Of a stretch of DNA of 64,000 nt, positions 1 through 10,511 are shown piece by piece. The stretch is taken from positions 248,001 through 312,000 of the forward strand of contig JAZKJV010011401.1 of the NCBI GenBank assembly GCA_037367405.1. The letters run 5' to 3'. Both the position numbers and the translations under genes were made by a program. Under the pieces are notes generated by a model. It was not told the origin of the DNA, did no database searches, and saw nothing but the letters and a program-made list of their open reading frames with translations. This stretch comes from Ottelia alismoides (taxonomy: Eukaryota > Streptophyta > Magnoliopsida > Alismatales > Hydrocharitaceae). Positions within the stretch are counted from its first letter, which is position 1. Every line of letters starts with the position of its first letter.

Positions 1-3000
1 TGCAGACGTGAGCAGCAGGCTCATCCAGTTCAGCAGCAGCACCCTTCCTCATACCCCTCTTACCATCAGCAGCAGTTCCAGCAGCCTCACCCACAGAGAG
101 GCTACCCGTCGGGCTCCCACGAGAGCCCCACTTTGGATGACATCGCCCGCCTCCTCACGGACCAGCAGGCCACATTCAGACGGGAGATGGACGAGTTTCG
201 CCAGGAGATGCGGGACTTGGTGAGAGGGAAGGCCGCCATTCCAGCCCAGATTGAGCCGAATTCGAATAACCTCAAGAGGAAATCTGAGCAGGTAGTACAC
301 ACTGAGTTTGCCACTCCTAGTGACCCATTTGTTGATACATCTTCGGATCTATTTGATGCTGATTTTGTCACACTTAGGAGCGGTAGGACCCCAACAGGCG
401 GCGGCGCCTCATCTGAGTTTCACCACGAGGATACTTCAGAGGCGCCACATGAGGAGGAGGAGAGCAGTACTGAGGCCGCTCCAGATGATGACGGTGTCAC
501 TGATGCCACCAAGGATGCTGATCCCACCGGCGGTACTGAGGCCGCCGCTTCACCAGTTCAAGGAGGTGGTACTGATGCCACCAGTTTAGCCGAGCCAGCG
601 CGCGGTACTGATGCCTCGAGACGTCTACCAGCAGTAGCAGCAGAGCCAGCCCGTGGTGGTACTGAGGCCACCGGTGTTTGTGTTGAGAGAGATGTTGTCT
701 TTCCTCGCCTTGATGTATCTCAGAACTTCGGTTTGAATAAAGGAAAGGGTTTAGTTTCTTCTGGTCCCACTGTGGTGCATGATGTATGTGTGGATCCGGT
801 CATCGAACCGTCTAGGCCTTTTCCTAGTCCTTCATCTGCGAAGGACCCTGTGATCCCCTTCCCTAGAGCCCTTCAGATGGGGAAGGGGAAGAAAAAAGAA
901 AATCCAAAAAAGAGAGAGCTTGAGGAGTTCAGCCAGAGCATGATTGATCGATTCCACATCCAGCTGACCCTCCAGGAGGCTTTGCAGCACATCCCCCTTC
1001 TCCAGCGTTCTTTGAGAGATAGGACTACAGTCAGGAGGAGGAGGAGGAACCACACTTCAGAGATACATGTGCTAACGAAAGCCACGTGTTTCGCGATCCA
1101 GAACCGACTGCCAGCCAAGAGGCCAGATTCAGGGGCCCCGTATGTCAGATGCCAGATTAGTGAGCAAAGGTTTGACCGTACTCTACTAGATAGCGGATCG
1201 TCGATCAACCTTCTTCCGGCAGCCCTTCTCGACCGCTTCGAGTTGGGCACTCTTCGACAGAGCAGGACAGTCCTTCAGTTCGCTGATCGATCTGTCAAGA
1301 GGCCGAAGGGGTTGTTACGAGATGTTATCGTCACGATTCAGGGCCTGAAATTCCCCGTGGACTTCGTAGTGTTGGACATGGAGATCCCTGAGTCAGTGGC
1401 CGATACCCCCATCATCCTTGGTCGTCCGTTCTTGGCCATAGCCAAGGAGGTGACTGATCAAGATAGTGGGAAGGTGTACTTTCGCGTCGAGGGCGAGAGT
1501 ATACAAATAGAGACGGTCGAGGACTACAGAGCTAGAGAGAGAGCCCGCTCAGATGCGAATACAGATTCAGAGCAGCTGACAGACGCAGAGCCAGACATCC
1601 ACCAGGACTGTGATTTTGTGATCACAGATGATGAGGCATCTTGGGCAGATCCTGCAGCACAGACCATCCTCTCATATTTAGATACAGCTGATGCCGAGAT
1701 GATAGCAGAGGAGAGTTTGGAGAGAACAGCCCTGGTTCAGGATACCATAGAGGCAGCAGAGCCGGTCCTTGATCGCTACACGGATTCCAGTGATGGTGGT
1801 GCTGAGGCCACCTTGCTTTACGGTGGTACTGATGCCACCGCAGTTGATACAGATCCCTCGGATTCAGAGTCTGATTGGGCCGATTGTGATGATCAGATGC
1901 CAGACCTGATTCCACCTGAGCCTACAGATGAGGAGGAGGCAGATGTAGAGCAGACCAGAGACAATGCAGTTGAGCAGCCTTCTCCCGATCCAGTTTGCGA
2001 GAGTTCGCTTCACTTCTCCCAGGCAGATTTGGCAGACTTAGCAGCATTCACTCAGTTTCTTCCGCAACCAGATTTGCCAGCACCCAACATTCCAGAGCTG
2101 AAGCCGCTCCCTACTTCGCTGAAGTATCGATTCCTTGCGGGCGATCCAGAGATGTACCCAGTCATTATCTCTGCCGATTTGACTGGAGAGCAGGAATCCC
2201 GTTTGATGGGAGTTCTTGAAAAGAACTGCAAGGCGATCGGATGGAGGGTAGCAGATCTCCATGGGATTAGTCCATCAGTGTGCTCCCACCATATCTATCT
2301 CGAGGAGGGGGCGAAGCCATCGTGTGAGTTCCAGCGGCGTCTGAACCCCAACCTGAGAGAGGTCGTGATGAAGGAAATATCGAAATGGTGGAGTGCAGAT
2401 TTTATTTATTCCATTTCCGACTCCAAGTGGGTCAGCCCCTTGCATGTGGTGCCCAAGAAGACGGGCATCACGACTGTGATTAGTGAGTCAGGAGAGGAGA
2501 TTGCTACACGAGTACCCACCTCTTGGAGGGTCTGTGTTGACTACAGGAGACTCAACCAGGCCACCAAGAAGGACCATTTCCCCCTGCCTTTTATTGACCA
2601 GATCATTGAGAGACTGGCAGGGAAGAGCCATTATTGCTTCCTGGATGGGTACTTGGGCTACAACCAAGTGGCCATCGCTCCTGAGGATCAGGAGAAGACC
2701 ACCTTTACCTGTCCCTTCGGCACATATGCTTTTCGACGCATGCAATTTGGGCTATGCAATGCCCCTGCGACTTTTCAGAGGTGCATGCTGTCGATCTTCT
2801 CGGACATGGTAGGGGAGTGTTTGGAGGTCTTCATGGACGATTTCTCGGTCTACGGCGACGGATTCGACTCCTGTCTTGACTGCCTAGACCGGGTACTCCA
2901 GCGATGTATTGAGTATCATTTGGTTTTATCTTGGGAGAAGAGTCACTTCATGGTGACTCAAGGGACGGTGCTTGGCGACATCATCTCCAATAGGGGCATG

Positions 3001-4986
3001 GAGGTTGATCCGACCAAGGTTGATGTCATTAGGAAACTCGCACCGCCGTCCAATCTGAGGCAGCTACGGTCATTCCTGGGGCACGTTGGATTTTATAGGA
3101 GATTTATTCAGGATTTCAGCAGGATTGCCCAACCGTTGACTGATCTCTTGACGAAAGACACCGAGTTCCTTGTCGATGACAAGTGTCTTTCGTCCTTCGC
3201 GACTCTCCAGCAGTGTGTTATTGAGGCTCCTGTCCTCCAGCCGCCTGATTGGTCTCTCCCATTCGAGATCATGACGGATGCCTCCGATTTTGCCGTAGGG
3301 GCAATGCTGGGACAGAGGAGGGATGGAGTTCCATTTTCCATACACTATGCTAGCCGCACATTGGATTCCGCCCAGCGGAATTACACGGTCACAGAGAAGG
3401 AGATGCTAGCTGTAGTGTTCGCCCTAGATAAGTTCAGATCGTATATCATCGGATCTAGAGTGACTTTGTTTACAGATCACACCGCCATCAGGTACCTCAT
3501 GGCAAAGAAGGATGCCAAGGCCAGACTGACTAGATGGATCCTTCTACTCCAGGAGTTCGACATTGAGATCAAGGATAAGCTTGGAGTCTAGAATGTGGTG
3601 GCGGATCATCTCTCCCGTTTAGAGCAGCCTGAGGATTCTGAGCAGATTGACCCTATTAGAGATACCTTCCCAGATGAGGCGATCCTTGCTATCGCCTCAC
3701 TCCCATGGTACGCCGATATTGTGAACTTTCTCGTTGCTGGGAAGGTCCCACAAGATGGGTCCAGGCAGAGGCTTGAGACCTTCCTAGCGAAGGCCAAGTC
3801 TTACCATTGGGAGGATCCCATCCTTTACCACGAAGGAGGGGATAGCGTCTGGCGTCGGTGTATTCCTCAGGAGGAACACCATAGCGTCCTCACTTACTGC
3901 CACAAGCTTGAGGCAGGAGGACATCATTCTGGGAGGAGAACGGCACAGAAGGTGCTCCAATCCGGCTTGTGGTGGCCTACCCTCTTCAAGGACTCAGATG
4001 AGTTCGTGAAGAGGTGTACTGACTGTCAGAGGATGGGCACTTGTGGACAGCGTGATATGATGCCGATGCAGCCCATTCACTTTTGTGAGGTTTTTGACGC
4101 ATGGGGCATCGATTTCATGGGTCCATTCCCTAAGAGTCAGGGATTTGAGTACATTTTGTTGGCCGTAGATTATGTGAGTCGTTGGGTGGAGGCTATCCCC
4201 GCCCGAGCCGCTGATGCGAGGACAGTTTGCAGATTTTTGAGGAAGCACATCATCACGCGGTTCGGGGTTCCACGAGTTCTGATTTCTGATGGGGGATCTC
4301 ACTTCATCAACGACCAGGTGAAGGCACTTGCTAGCGAGTTCGGCATAGATCATCGCATTGCTACACCTTACCATCCACAGACGAATGGTCTAGCCGAAGT
4401 GTCGAATAGGGAGATCAAGACTATTCTGCAGAAAGTCGTCCGCCCTGACCGAAAGGATTGGTCACAGCTTTTGGACTCGGTCTTGTGGGCATATAGGACG
4501 TCTTTCAAGACACCTTTGGGCACATCTCCCTTTCGCCTCGTGTATGGCAAGCCATGCCATTTACTTGTTGAGCTGAGGCACAAGTCACTTTGGGCAGTTA
4601 CAGATATTTTGATGGATCCAGATGGTATTGGAGACCAGAGGAGAGCAGAGCTAGCTGCCCTGGAGGAGCTTAGAGATGCAGCTTTCTCAAGCAGCCTACA
4701 GTATAAGGAAAAAGTGAAGGAGTGGCATGATTCTCATATCAGCCACAAGCATTTTGAGATTGGACAGAGAGTATGGCTGTTTGATGCGAGGCTACGATTA
4801 TTTCCAGGGAAGCTACAGAGCAAATGGAAGGGACCTTATCTGGTTAGAAAGGTACACGACAACGGTAGCATAGATATATCCGAGTTGTCTTCTGAGAGTA
4901 CCTTTCGAGTGAACGGCCAGCGGCTCAAGCCATTTCTAGATCATGAGCCGCGGGTCGTTGATCTTGCCCCTATTCATTTTGTGTGA
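1..4986 (+). pseudogene. Gag end plus Pol polyprotein of copy A (PR-RT-RH-INT), one nonsense codon
   Basis: The frame is open from base 1, so the start lies outside the window. Numbering residues from base 1: a Gln/Pro/His-rich linker (1-45) is followed by an acidic spacer with GGTEAT/GGTDAT repeats. Aspartic protease follows with DSGSS (catalytic D397), then reverse transcriptase with FMDD (D946, D947), RNase H beginning around MTDASDF (D1093), and integrase. Integrase has a zinc knuckle (H1301, H1308/1309, C1339, C1342) and a DD35E triad D1371, D1430, E1466. The frame ends at 4986 without a chromodomain. The single break is TAG at 3589-3591, where copies B and C have AAG (Lys), between RNase H and integrase. 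Two RT residues also differ from the other copies (SGYNQ is LGYNQ, MPFG is MQFG). Without readthrough of the TAG no integrase would be made. The product would copy and insert the element's own RNA. Confidence 0.93.
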
Positions 4987-7060
4987 GATGTGGTCTTTGA
5001 CTCACATCTAATGCATCTCACGCCTGAGTTTCACTGATCTCCCGCTTTGTATAGATCCAGATGTCCATATCACTACATTCTTTAGTCCCACATCCCTTCC
5101 TTCATCTTGTGATTATGCTATACTTAGGGTGCACTTTACCCTAAGTATAGGGGGGATGTGAGACCTTTTGGGTATTCCTTTTGTTTCTATTTACCCCTGT
5201 TTCTGCTGCCTATACTTAGGGATATTTCACCCTAAGTATGGGGGGGTAGACCCTGTACATGCTCCACTCGGTATTCCCTTAGTATACAGCCTGCTATACT
5301 TAGGATTATTTGATCCTAAGTATAGGGGGAAGACCCGATACCCTCTTCACTTTTCTTTCTTCCTCTTGGTATATAGCCTTTCTTTTCACTTCCCTATACC
5401 TAGCACGAGTTATGTCTTCTTCATCGCTCTTGACTCTGAGGACATCGTTCGAGCTAAGTATAGGGGGGTGTGTATATATTTCATATATACTTTAGCCATA
5501 ACTCGTACTTTGTGTGAGTGTGTTAATAAATAAAATGGCTAAAAATCACAAAAATTAAAAAATTTTCATGTACATAATCTTCTTTTATTTGCACATACAT
5601 AGCTAGTGTACAAATTATTTTTGTAAAAATGATTTCAAAAATCTTTTGTGTAAAGCTTGTGTAAATATTTTTGTATCAAAATTATGTATATAGTACAAAA
5701 TTTTTCCAAAATGTTTTGAAAATCAAAAGTTTGCAAAAATCTTGTGTAAATGTGTGTAAATATCTTTTTTGCAAAACTTGCACTTCATGCATCATTCATA
5801 CATGATTTCAAAACATTTTTCAAAAATTTTGCATGATTGTAAAATTTGTGTAAATAAGCATCTTTTTGTACATATGTATATAGTTTTTCTGGATGATAGT
5901 TGACATTTAAACTAGCCCGGAATCAAATTGAGAAATGGAGCTTGATTAAGATCTTAATCCACCTAATTTCTAAGAGGAACCTTATAGGACTTAGGTTTAA
6001 GGCTTTTCAGGTCCACGGTGACTTAATTCTTTGAGTCCACTAGGCTATGATCACATGTCATCTTAATGAGCCTAAGTAGAGCACTTAACAACAACACATG
6101 ACTCATATAGATTATGGCTTTACTTGGACAACCGCACTATGCACCGAGCTCTCTACGGATGAGGTGGTGAGGAGGCAGTCTTCCTTGACTTGGGGTAGCA
6201 TATGAGGGTAGTACTTCTAGGCGGAACCTCTCTTCTTCTTATAGTGAAGGAAGTGCGTCTCAACTTGGTCTGGTTGCCATGAGGTCTAACGACGGGAGTT
6301 GTGGGTTGCAATAAAGCTTCAAAAGAGGGATAGTCTACTGGCTCAAGAGGAAAAACTCCTTGTATATATGCTGCACATGTATATGTTGTACAGATGCACT
6401 TGAAAAAAAATGTGCAAGAAGAAAAGAACTCCAAAAAAGTGGTGGGTCTGATAGAAAATGATAATCCCACCGGAGTATGTATATAGAGTGCAATAAGCAA
6501 AGCTTGGTTTCATGATCCACCTGTTGTAGCTTGCAGCAGGGAGACTTGGCTACACTGGTCAAGCTCCCAAGGGTACTTGGCTACACTGGCCTTGACCCAT
6601 TCTCTTCTTCCCCCTCTTCTTGAGCTAGTTGAACTTGAACTTAGAAGGGAATACCCCGCTCCTCGAGGAAAGAGTGGCCAGATTGAGGTCATAGAGTTAC
6701 CTTGTTGGGGAGGGTTGTCAAGTTGCCATTTCTGAGGTGGAGAGCTTAGACTTCACATTCACAAGACAAGAAAAGATTCATGGTCTTCAGGGTTTGTGAT
6801 TGATGACTTGTTCTGATCTGGAGCATTGAGGAGTCTTGGTTATAGATTAGTGGAACTTAGAGGCTGTTAGGTTTTAAGCTTAAGTCTAAATAAGGTTCCG
6901 ACACATTAATAATCCAAAGATCTGATCGAGCTCCATACCCCAATTTAATGAAGGCAAGTTTAATAATCAACCTTGATCCATGTACATCCTCTTTTTCTTT
7001 TTCTTTCTTCCTTTTTCACTTCTTTTTCAAATAAGTGTTTGCTAAGGGACTAGCAAAGTT
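4987..7060 (+). other. Non-coding tail of copy A between integrase and PPT
   Basis: This is the segment where Athila elements often carry an env-like frame. I see no such frame here. The longest reading frame (5168-5533, 121 codons) runs through the hairpin array and has no recognisable domain. The first 500 bases hold the hairpin array described separately. 5530-5930 is AT-rich and full of short TTTTGCAAAA-like words. 5930-7060 matches the same segment in B (14,049-15,220) and C (34,571-35,740). Conserved blocks include one around 6340 and a CT-rich stretch before the PPT. Its function is unknown. Confidence 0.7.
5118..5468 (+). repeat. Hairpin array with internal PPT-like copies, copy A
   Basis: Three inverted repeats follow one another. 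5118-5130 pairs with 5138-5150 (13 bp, 7-nt loop) and runs into a G tract. 5209-5221 pairs with 5230-5240 (one mismatch) and runs into seven Gs. 5294-5306 pairs with 5313-5325 (13 bp, 6-nt loop) and runs into a G tract. A fourth unit, CTAAGTATAGGGGGG at 5454-5468, pairs loosely with 5394-5404. Each right arm plus G tract copies the terminal PPT AAGTATAGGGGGG at 7061-7073. Stem 3 differs from stem 1 by a G-to-A change on the left arm matched by C-to-T on the right arm, so pairing is kept. Confidence 0.85.
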
Positions 7061-7073
7061 AAGTATAGGGGGG
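7061..7073 (+). promoter_or_regulatory. Polypurine tract of copy A
   Basis: AAGTATAGGGGGG lies directly before the first base of the 3' LTR (TGATGAATACCC). It would prime plus-strand DNA synthesis during reverse transcription. The same position and a near-identical sequence are found in copy C; copy B has a decayed version. Confidence 0.88.
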
Positions 7074-8077
7074 TGATGAATACCCATTCATCACTCTTTA
7101 TTCTTATATTTTAGCTACAAAAACCTTTGCAAATGCATGTAGATATGTGTAAATAGGAATAATTAGCAAAAGCATGCATTGTGTAAAAACCTATAATTAG
7201 CATGTTTTTGTGCAAAAATAAAAGAATAAAGATTAAAAAGAAAAAGAGGGAAATATTTAGAATAAATATTTAGCAACCTAACCCAAGGGAGGGCTCAGCA
7301 TGGGCCTGACCGCATAAAAGCCAAGTAGAGGGAGATAGGGGCTCTTGTGTATATATCTATTTAAATAAATAAAAATATTTTTCCTCACCCAAAAATATGC
7401 TTGTAAATACTTGTATATATTTATAAAAATATAAAAACAAAATAAAAATAGAAAAAAATCAAAAATACATTGTACATATACCATGTATATAGATGCACAT
7501 ATCTATTTATTTTACCTAGATATATAAATAAGAAATATAAAATAAAAACACCCTTTTATTCCTTACTTTATTCTATAAATAAATAAAATATAAAATAAGG
7601 ATAAAATTGTATAAAAATAATATATAAAAATCAAAAATCAAAACCCTATATATATATAGTATATACCTATATCTAGTACATATTATGTATATAGCCTATT
7701 TTTATTTCCAAAAATTAATTAAAAATCACCAAAAAATAGGAAAAAATAAAATAAAAATATTTCATGTTTGGAGTTTTTGCAGATTCGGCCCCTAGCTACC
7801 TCTATTTGTCACCTCAAGATCCAGCCACGTGGCCGAACCTCATTGGCTCCTGGGGATGTTGACCGCCCGGTCAACTAGCCCCCCCAGGACCACTTCCCAC
7901 GGGTCTGAGCAGCGGACCCGATTTCTCCAATTATTACCCGCTCAACCCAATACCCATCTCCTTATACCCCGGGTCCGAATCATTCCCCTTGCATCCGACA
8001 TCCTCGCCGGAGCCGCTCCCTCGGGATCCGCGCGCTCCTGAGCTTGCCCGGACCCTTCCTTCTCGGACCCCTAATCG

Positions 8078-8084
8078 TATTTAG
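8078..8084 (+). promoter_or_regulatory. TATA-like box in LTR of copy A
   Basis: TATTTAG aligns with CTATATAGC in copy B (minus strand, 12,824-12,832 and 26,746-26,754) and with GTACTTAAG in copy C. Just downstream all copies share CTCCGCC-like words, and A and C share a CATCTTTGGCCATT-like word. This is the likely core promoter that divides U3 from R; initiation about 30 bases downstream is inferred. Confidence 0.5.
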
Positions 8085-8337
8085 CTGCAGCTCCGCCACC
8101 TTCCCACGCCATCTTTGGCCATTTGCTTCGTTCTCCAGTGAGCTCCAGAGAGAGAGTGAGGTGACAGCTCGCATCCCCGACCTGTTGCAGCGAGGAGAGC
8201 CGGCGAAACCATCGATCCGGCGACGTTGTCGCCGTAGCTCCGCCACCTGAGCGAGCTTCGAGCCTCGGGCCGAGAAGACCCTCGAGGCGACGACCAGGAG
8301 CACCCCCTGCTCTTCCCCAGTCTCACCGTTCATCCAG

Positions 8338-8648
8338 GTAGTCCCGTAGCTCCGCCATTTCGTTCGATTTTCGTTTACCCCCAATTAGTGCCGCCGTCAT
8401 TTTTCTTCGATTCACCCCGGTTCCGACCACCATCCGACCATCGGACCCGACCTTCACGTTCGCCTCCCTCCGACGCACCTTCTGCACCCACGCACTCAAA
8501 CCAGCTCGCACAGGAGCTGGGAACCGGGCTCCTCCGTCCACCACCTTAGCCGGAGCCTGCCGTCCCGACGCACCAGCCACCTTTACATCGCCTAACCGGG
8601 TCGAGGCAATTTGCCCTCGACCCGCGAGTCTTTTGGTTCACTTTGCAG
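8338..8648 (+). other. Putative spliceosomal intron in the LTR leader, copy A (311 nt)
   Basis: The left boundary is CATCCAG/GTAGTCCC and the right boundary is ACTTTGCAG/GTCAG. The same donor and acceptor words occur in the four LTRs of B and C at 310-311 nt spacing, although the enclosed sequence has diverged. It lies downstream of the TATA-like box, in the part of the LTR expected to be transcribed. Splicing itself cannot be shown from DNA. Confidence 0.5.
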
Positions 8649-10511
8649 GTCAGAACGAGGGCTATCTGAGGCTCTCCGTCATTCGGCCAGAAGACCAGCT
8701 CCGCCGACCGCCCCTGAGCTCCTCCGAGCTCGGGTCGATCATCGGAGCGCCGCAGCAGACGCAGGAGCGCACCAGCTTTCTTCTCCGATCATCAGAGCGC
8801 TCCGAGGAGGAGGCCAGCGCCAGCACGAGCCCGGCGAAGCTCGCCGGGGCCCAGTTCTTCCAGCACCCTCCAGCGTCGTTGGATCAGCCCCCAGCTCCAG
8901 ACGCCATCCTGACCGTTGGTTCCTGGAGCGCCCCTCGACGTCAGATCTGAGGCGACTGATCCGGACCGTCAGATCCACACGTGTCCGGGCCTAGACCGTT
9001 GGATCAACCAGAGCAGTTCCAGCGCTGAGAGCCGCCCCCGTTTGGACCGTCCGATCTCCACGTGGCAGTCATCCAGCCGCTCCGGTTAATAAAGGGTAAT
9101 TTACCCTTAGGCCCTTATCTTTGCTTTATTTCGTATTAGTCCTGTAAATATTTAACTACGTTGTTTAGTTTTAGGTTTAATTGCATAGAGGACCCTGAGC
9201 TTTAGATATTTGCATTTATACCCCTGTCTGTTGTGAGCCACATGCTTCGTCCCGTGTTATTTTGGTGTATTTGCAGCATATGCCCTTGTAGTTCTGGTTG
9301 TTATGAAATGAATGAAAGTTTTTAGATAATTGCATTCATACCCCTGTGCGTGATTGTTTTACACATGTGCGTTTTATTTTGGGTAAATTGCAGATAGGGC
9401 CCCAGGACTTTTGGTACGTGTTACCAATAAGTCCTCGGGACTTAGTTTTGTTACATATAGGTCCCTGAAGTGCCCCAGGCATGCGCTTGGCGCGTGTTTT
9501 GCTGGGTTAATTGCACCTGGACCCCCAGAACTTTGGGTATTTGCATTTCAGTCCCTGTGCACAGTACCCTCCTTGTATTTTTGAATAAAATATCAAACCA
9601 CCTCCAAATCCAATGAGAATTTGACACATGGCTCCTGCCATAGTATAGGATTTTCACAGATTTTTGAGGACATTTCTGATTTTGTTTGTTATTTTTAAAA
9701 ATTCAAAAACCTTAATTTTTGTTATTGTTTAGTTTGAAAAATCACAAAAAAAATATAAAAACTCCCTTAAAAATTCCCTCAAAAATTAGTTACTGTTTAG
9801 TTTAGTTTGTTTGATTTTCCAGCCAATTTTGGCTATTTTTCATTGCTTAAAAACCTTAAAAACTTAAAAACACTCAAAAACTTATAAAAATTCTAGTAAA
9901 TAAATTAAAAACCCAAAAATAATAAATTTGGTACCTAAATTTTCCTTGTTTTATCTATTTTACAGGAAAATTACCTCCAGGCCATTTTGAGGCCCTTAGG
10001 TATTTTTTCTAGGGCTTCTTGGCTCGGCTGGACAGTACCCCTTATTTTTGCTACTGTTTGATTTTTAGAAAATAAAATAAATATCAGAAAAATCCCAAAA
10101 ATTCACCAAAAACATAAAAAAATATAAAATACATAAAAATATTTTTGTTTTGATTTTTGGTTGAGTTTTGATGCATTAAATAATTTGTTGAAGTGTATTT
10201 TTCCTTGTTTTCTTATTTTCTTTATATATTAAAAATCCAAAAAAAATATAAAAACAATTAAAACCCACTAAAAAGATTTTATTTCTTTATTTTATTTGTT
10301 TTTACTACTTCGTAGGGCTTCGGCCAATCCGTGCTCCTTGACTTCGACCCTGGGTGCTATACCAGGTTAAACACATAGCAGGACCGCTATTCGTGCTTGA
10401 TTGCTTTTTGATTTATTTAGTGGTTCGATTTTTCTTGATTGACATAGCCAGGTGATCTAGGTCGCAACGACCATCTAGACACCTTTGCCTTGATCATTTG
10501 GCTCGTCATCA

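Larger units (their letters stand above)
1..10511 (+). mobile_element. Athila-type Ty3/gypsy retrotransposon, copy A (3' part)
   Basis: The element enters from the left edge of the window, so its 5' LTR, leader and most of gag are not seen. Visible in order are the glutamine-rich end of Gag, the pol region (1-4986), a 2.1 kb non-coding tail with hairpins, a PPT at 7061-7073 and the 3' LTR at 7074-10,511. The RT signature, the absence of a chromodomain after integrase, the very long LTRs and the tRNA-Asp primer site seen in sister copies B and C point to the Athila lineage. The right end (GGCTCGTCATCA) abuts copy B inside B's LTR, so A appears to be nested in B. If so, the target duplication should be TGTAG (10,512-10,516), with its partner left of the window. 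Confidence 0.9.
7074..10511 (+). repeat. 3' LTR of copy A (3,438 bp)
   Basis: The LTR begins TGATGAATACCC after the PPT and ends GTCATCA. Its layout is an AT-rich U3 (7074-7780), a GC-rich island (about 7790-9080) with a TATA-like box at 8078-8084 and a putative intron at 8338-8648, a cluster of short TTGCA...CCC repeats (9180-9570), then AT-rich DNA (9580-10,320) and a terminal block. Homologous blocks in the same order are found in the LTRs of B and C on the other strand. Open frames in the GC island (for example 8611-8994) do not resemble any protein and I do not call them. Confidence 0.9.

Noticed and set aside
8611..8994. 127-codon frame in A's LTR, with partly similar frames in B (12,037-12,300) and C (46,434-46,952) beginning with a PSTRES-like word
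   Set aside because: The frames start at shared DNA around the putative splice acceptor, then diverge in frame and sequence. They reflect a GC-rich island, not a protein.
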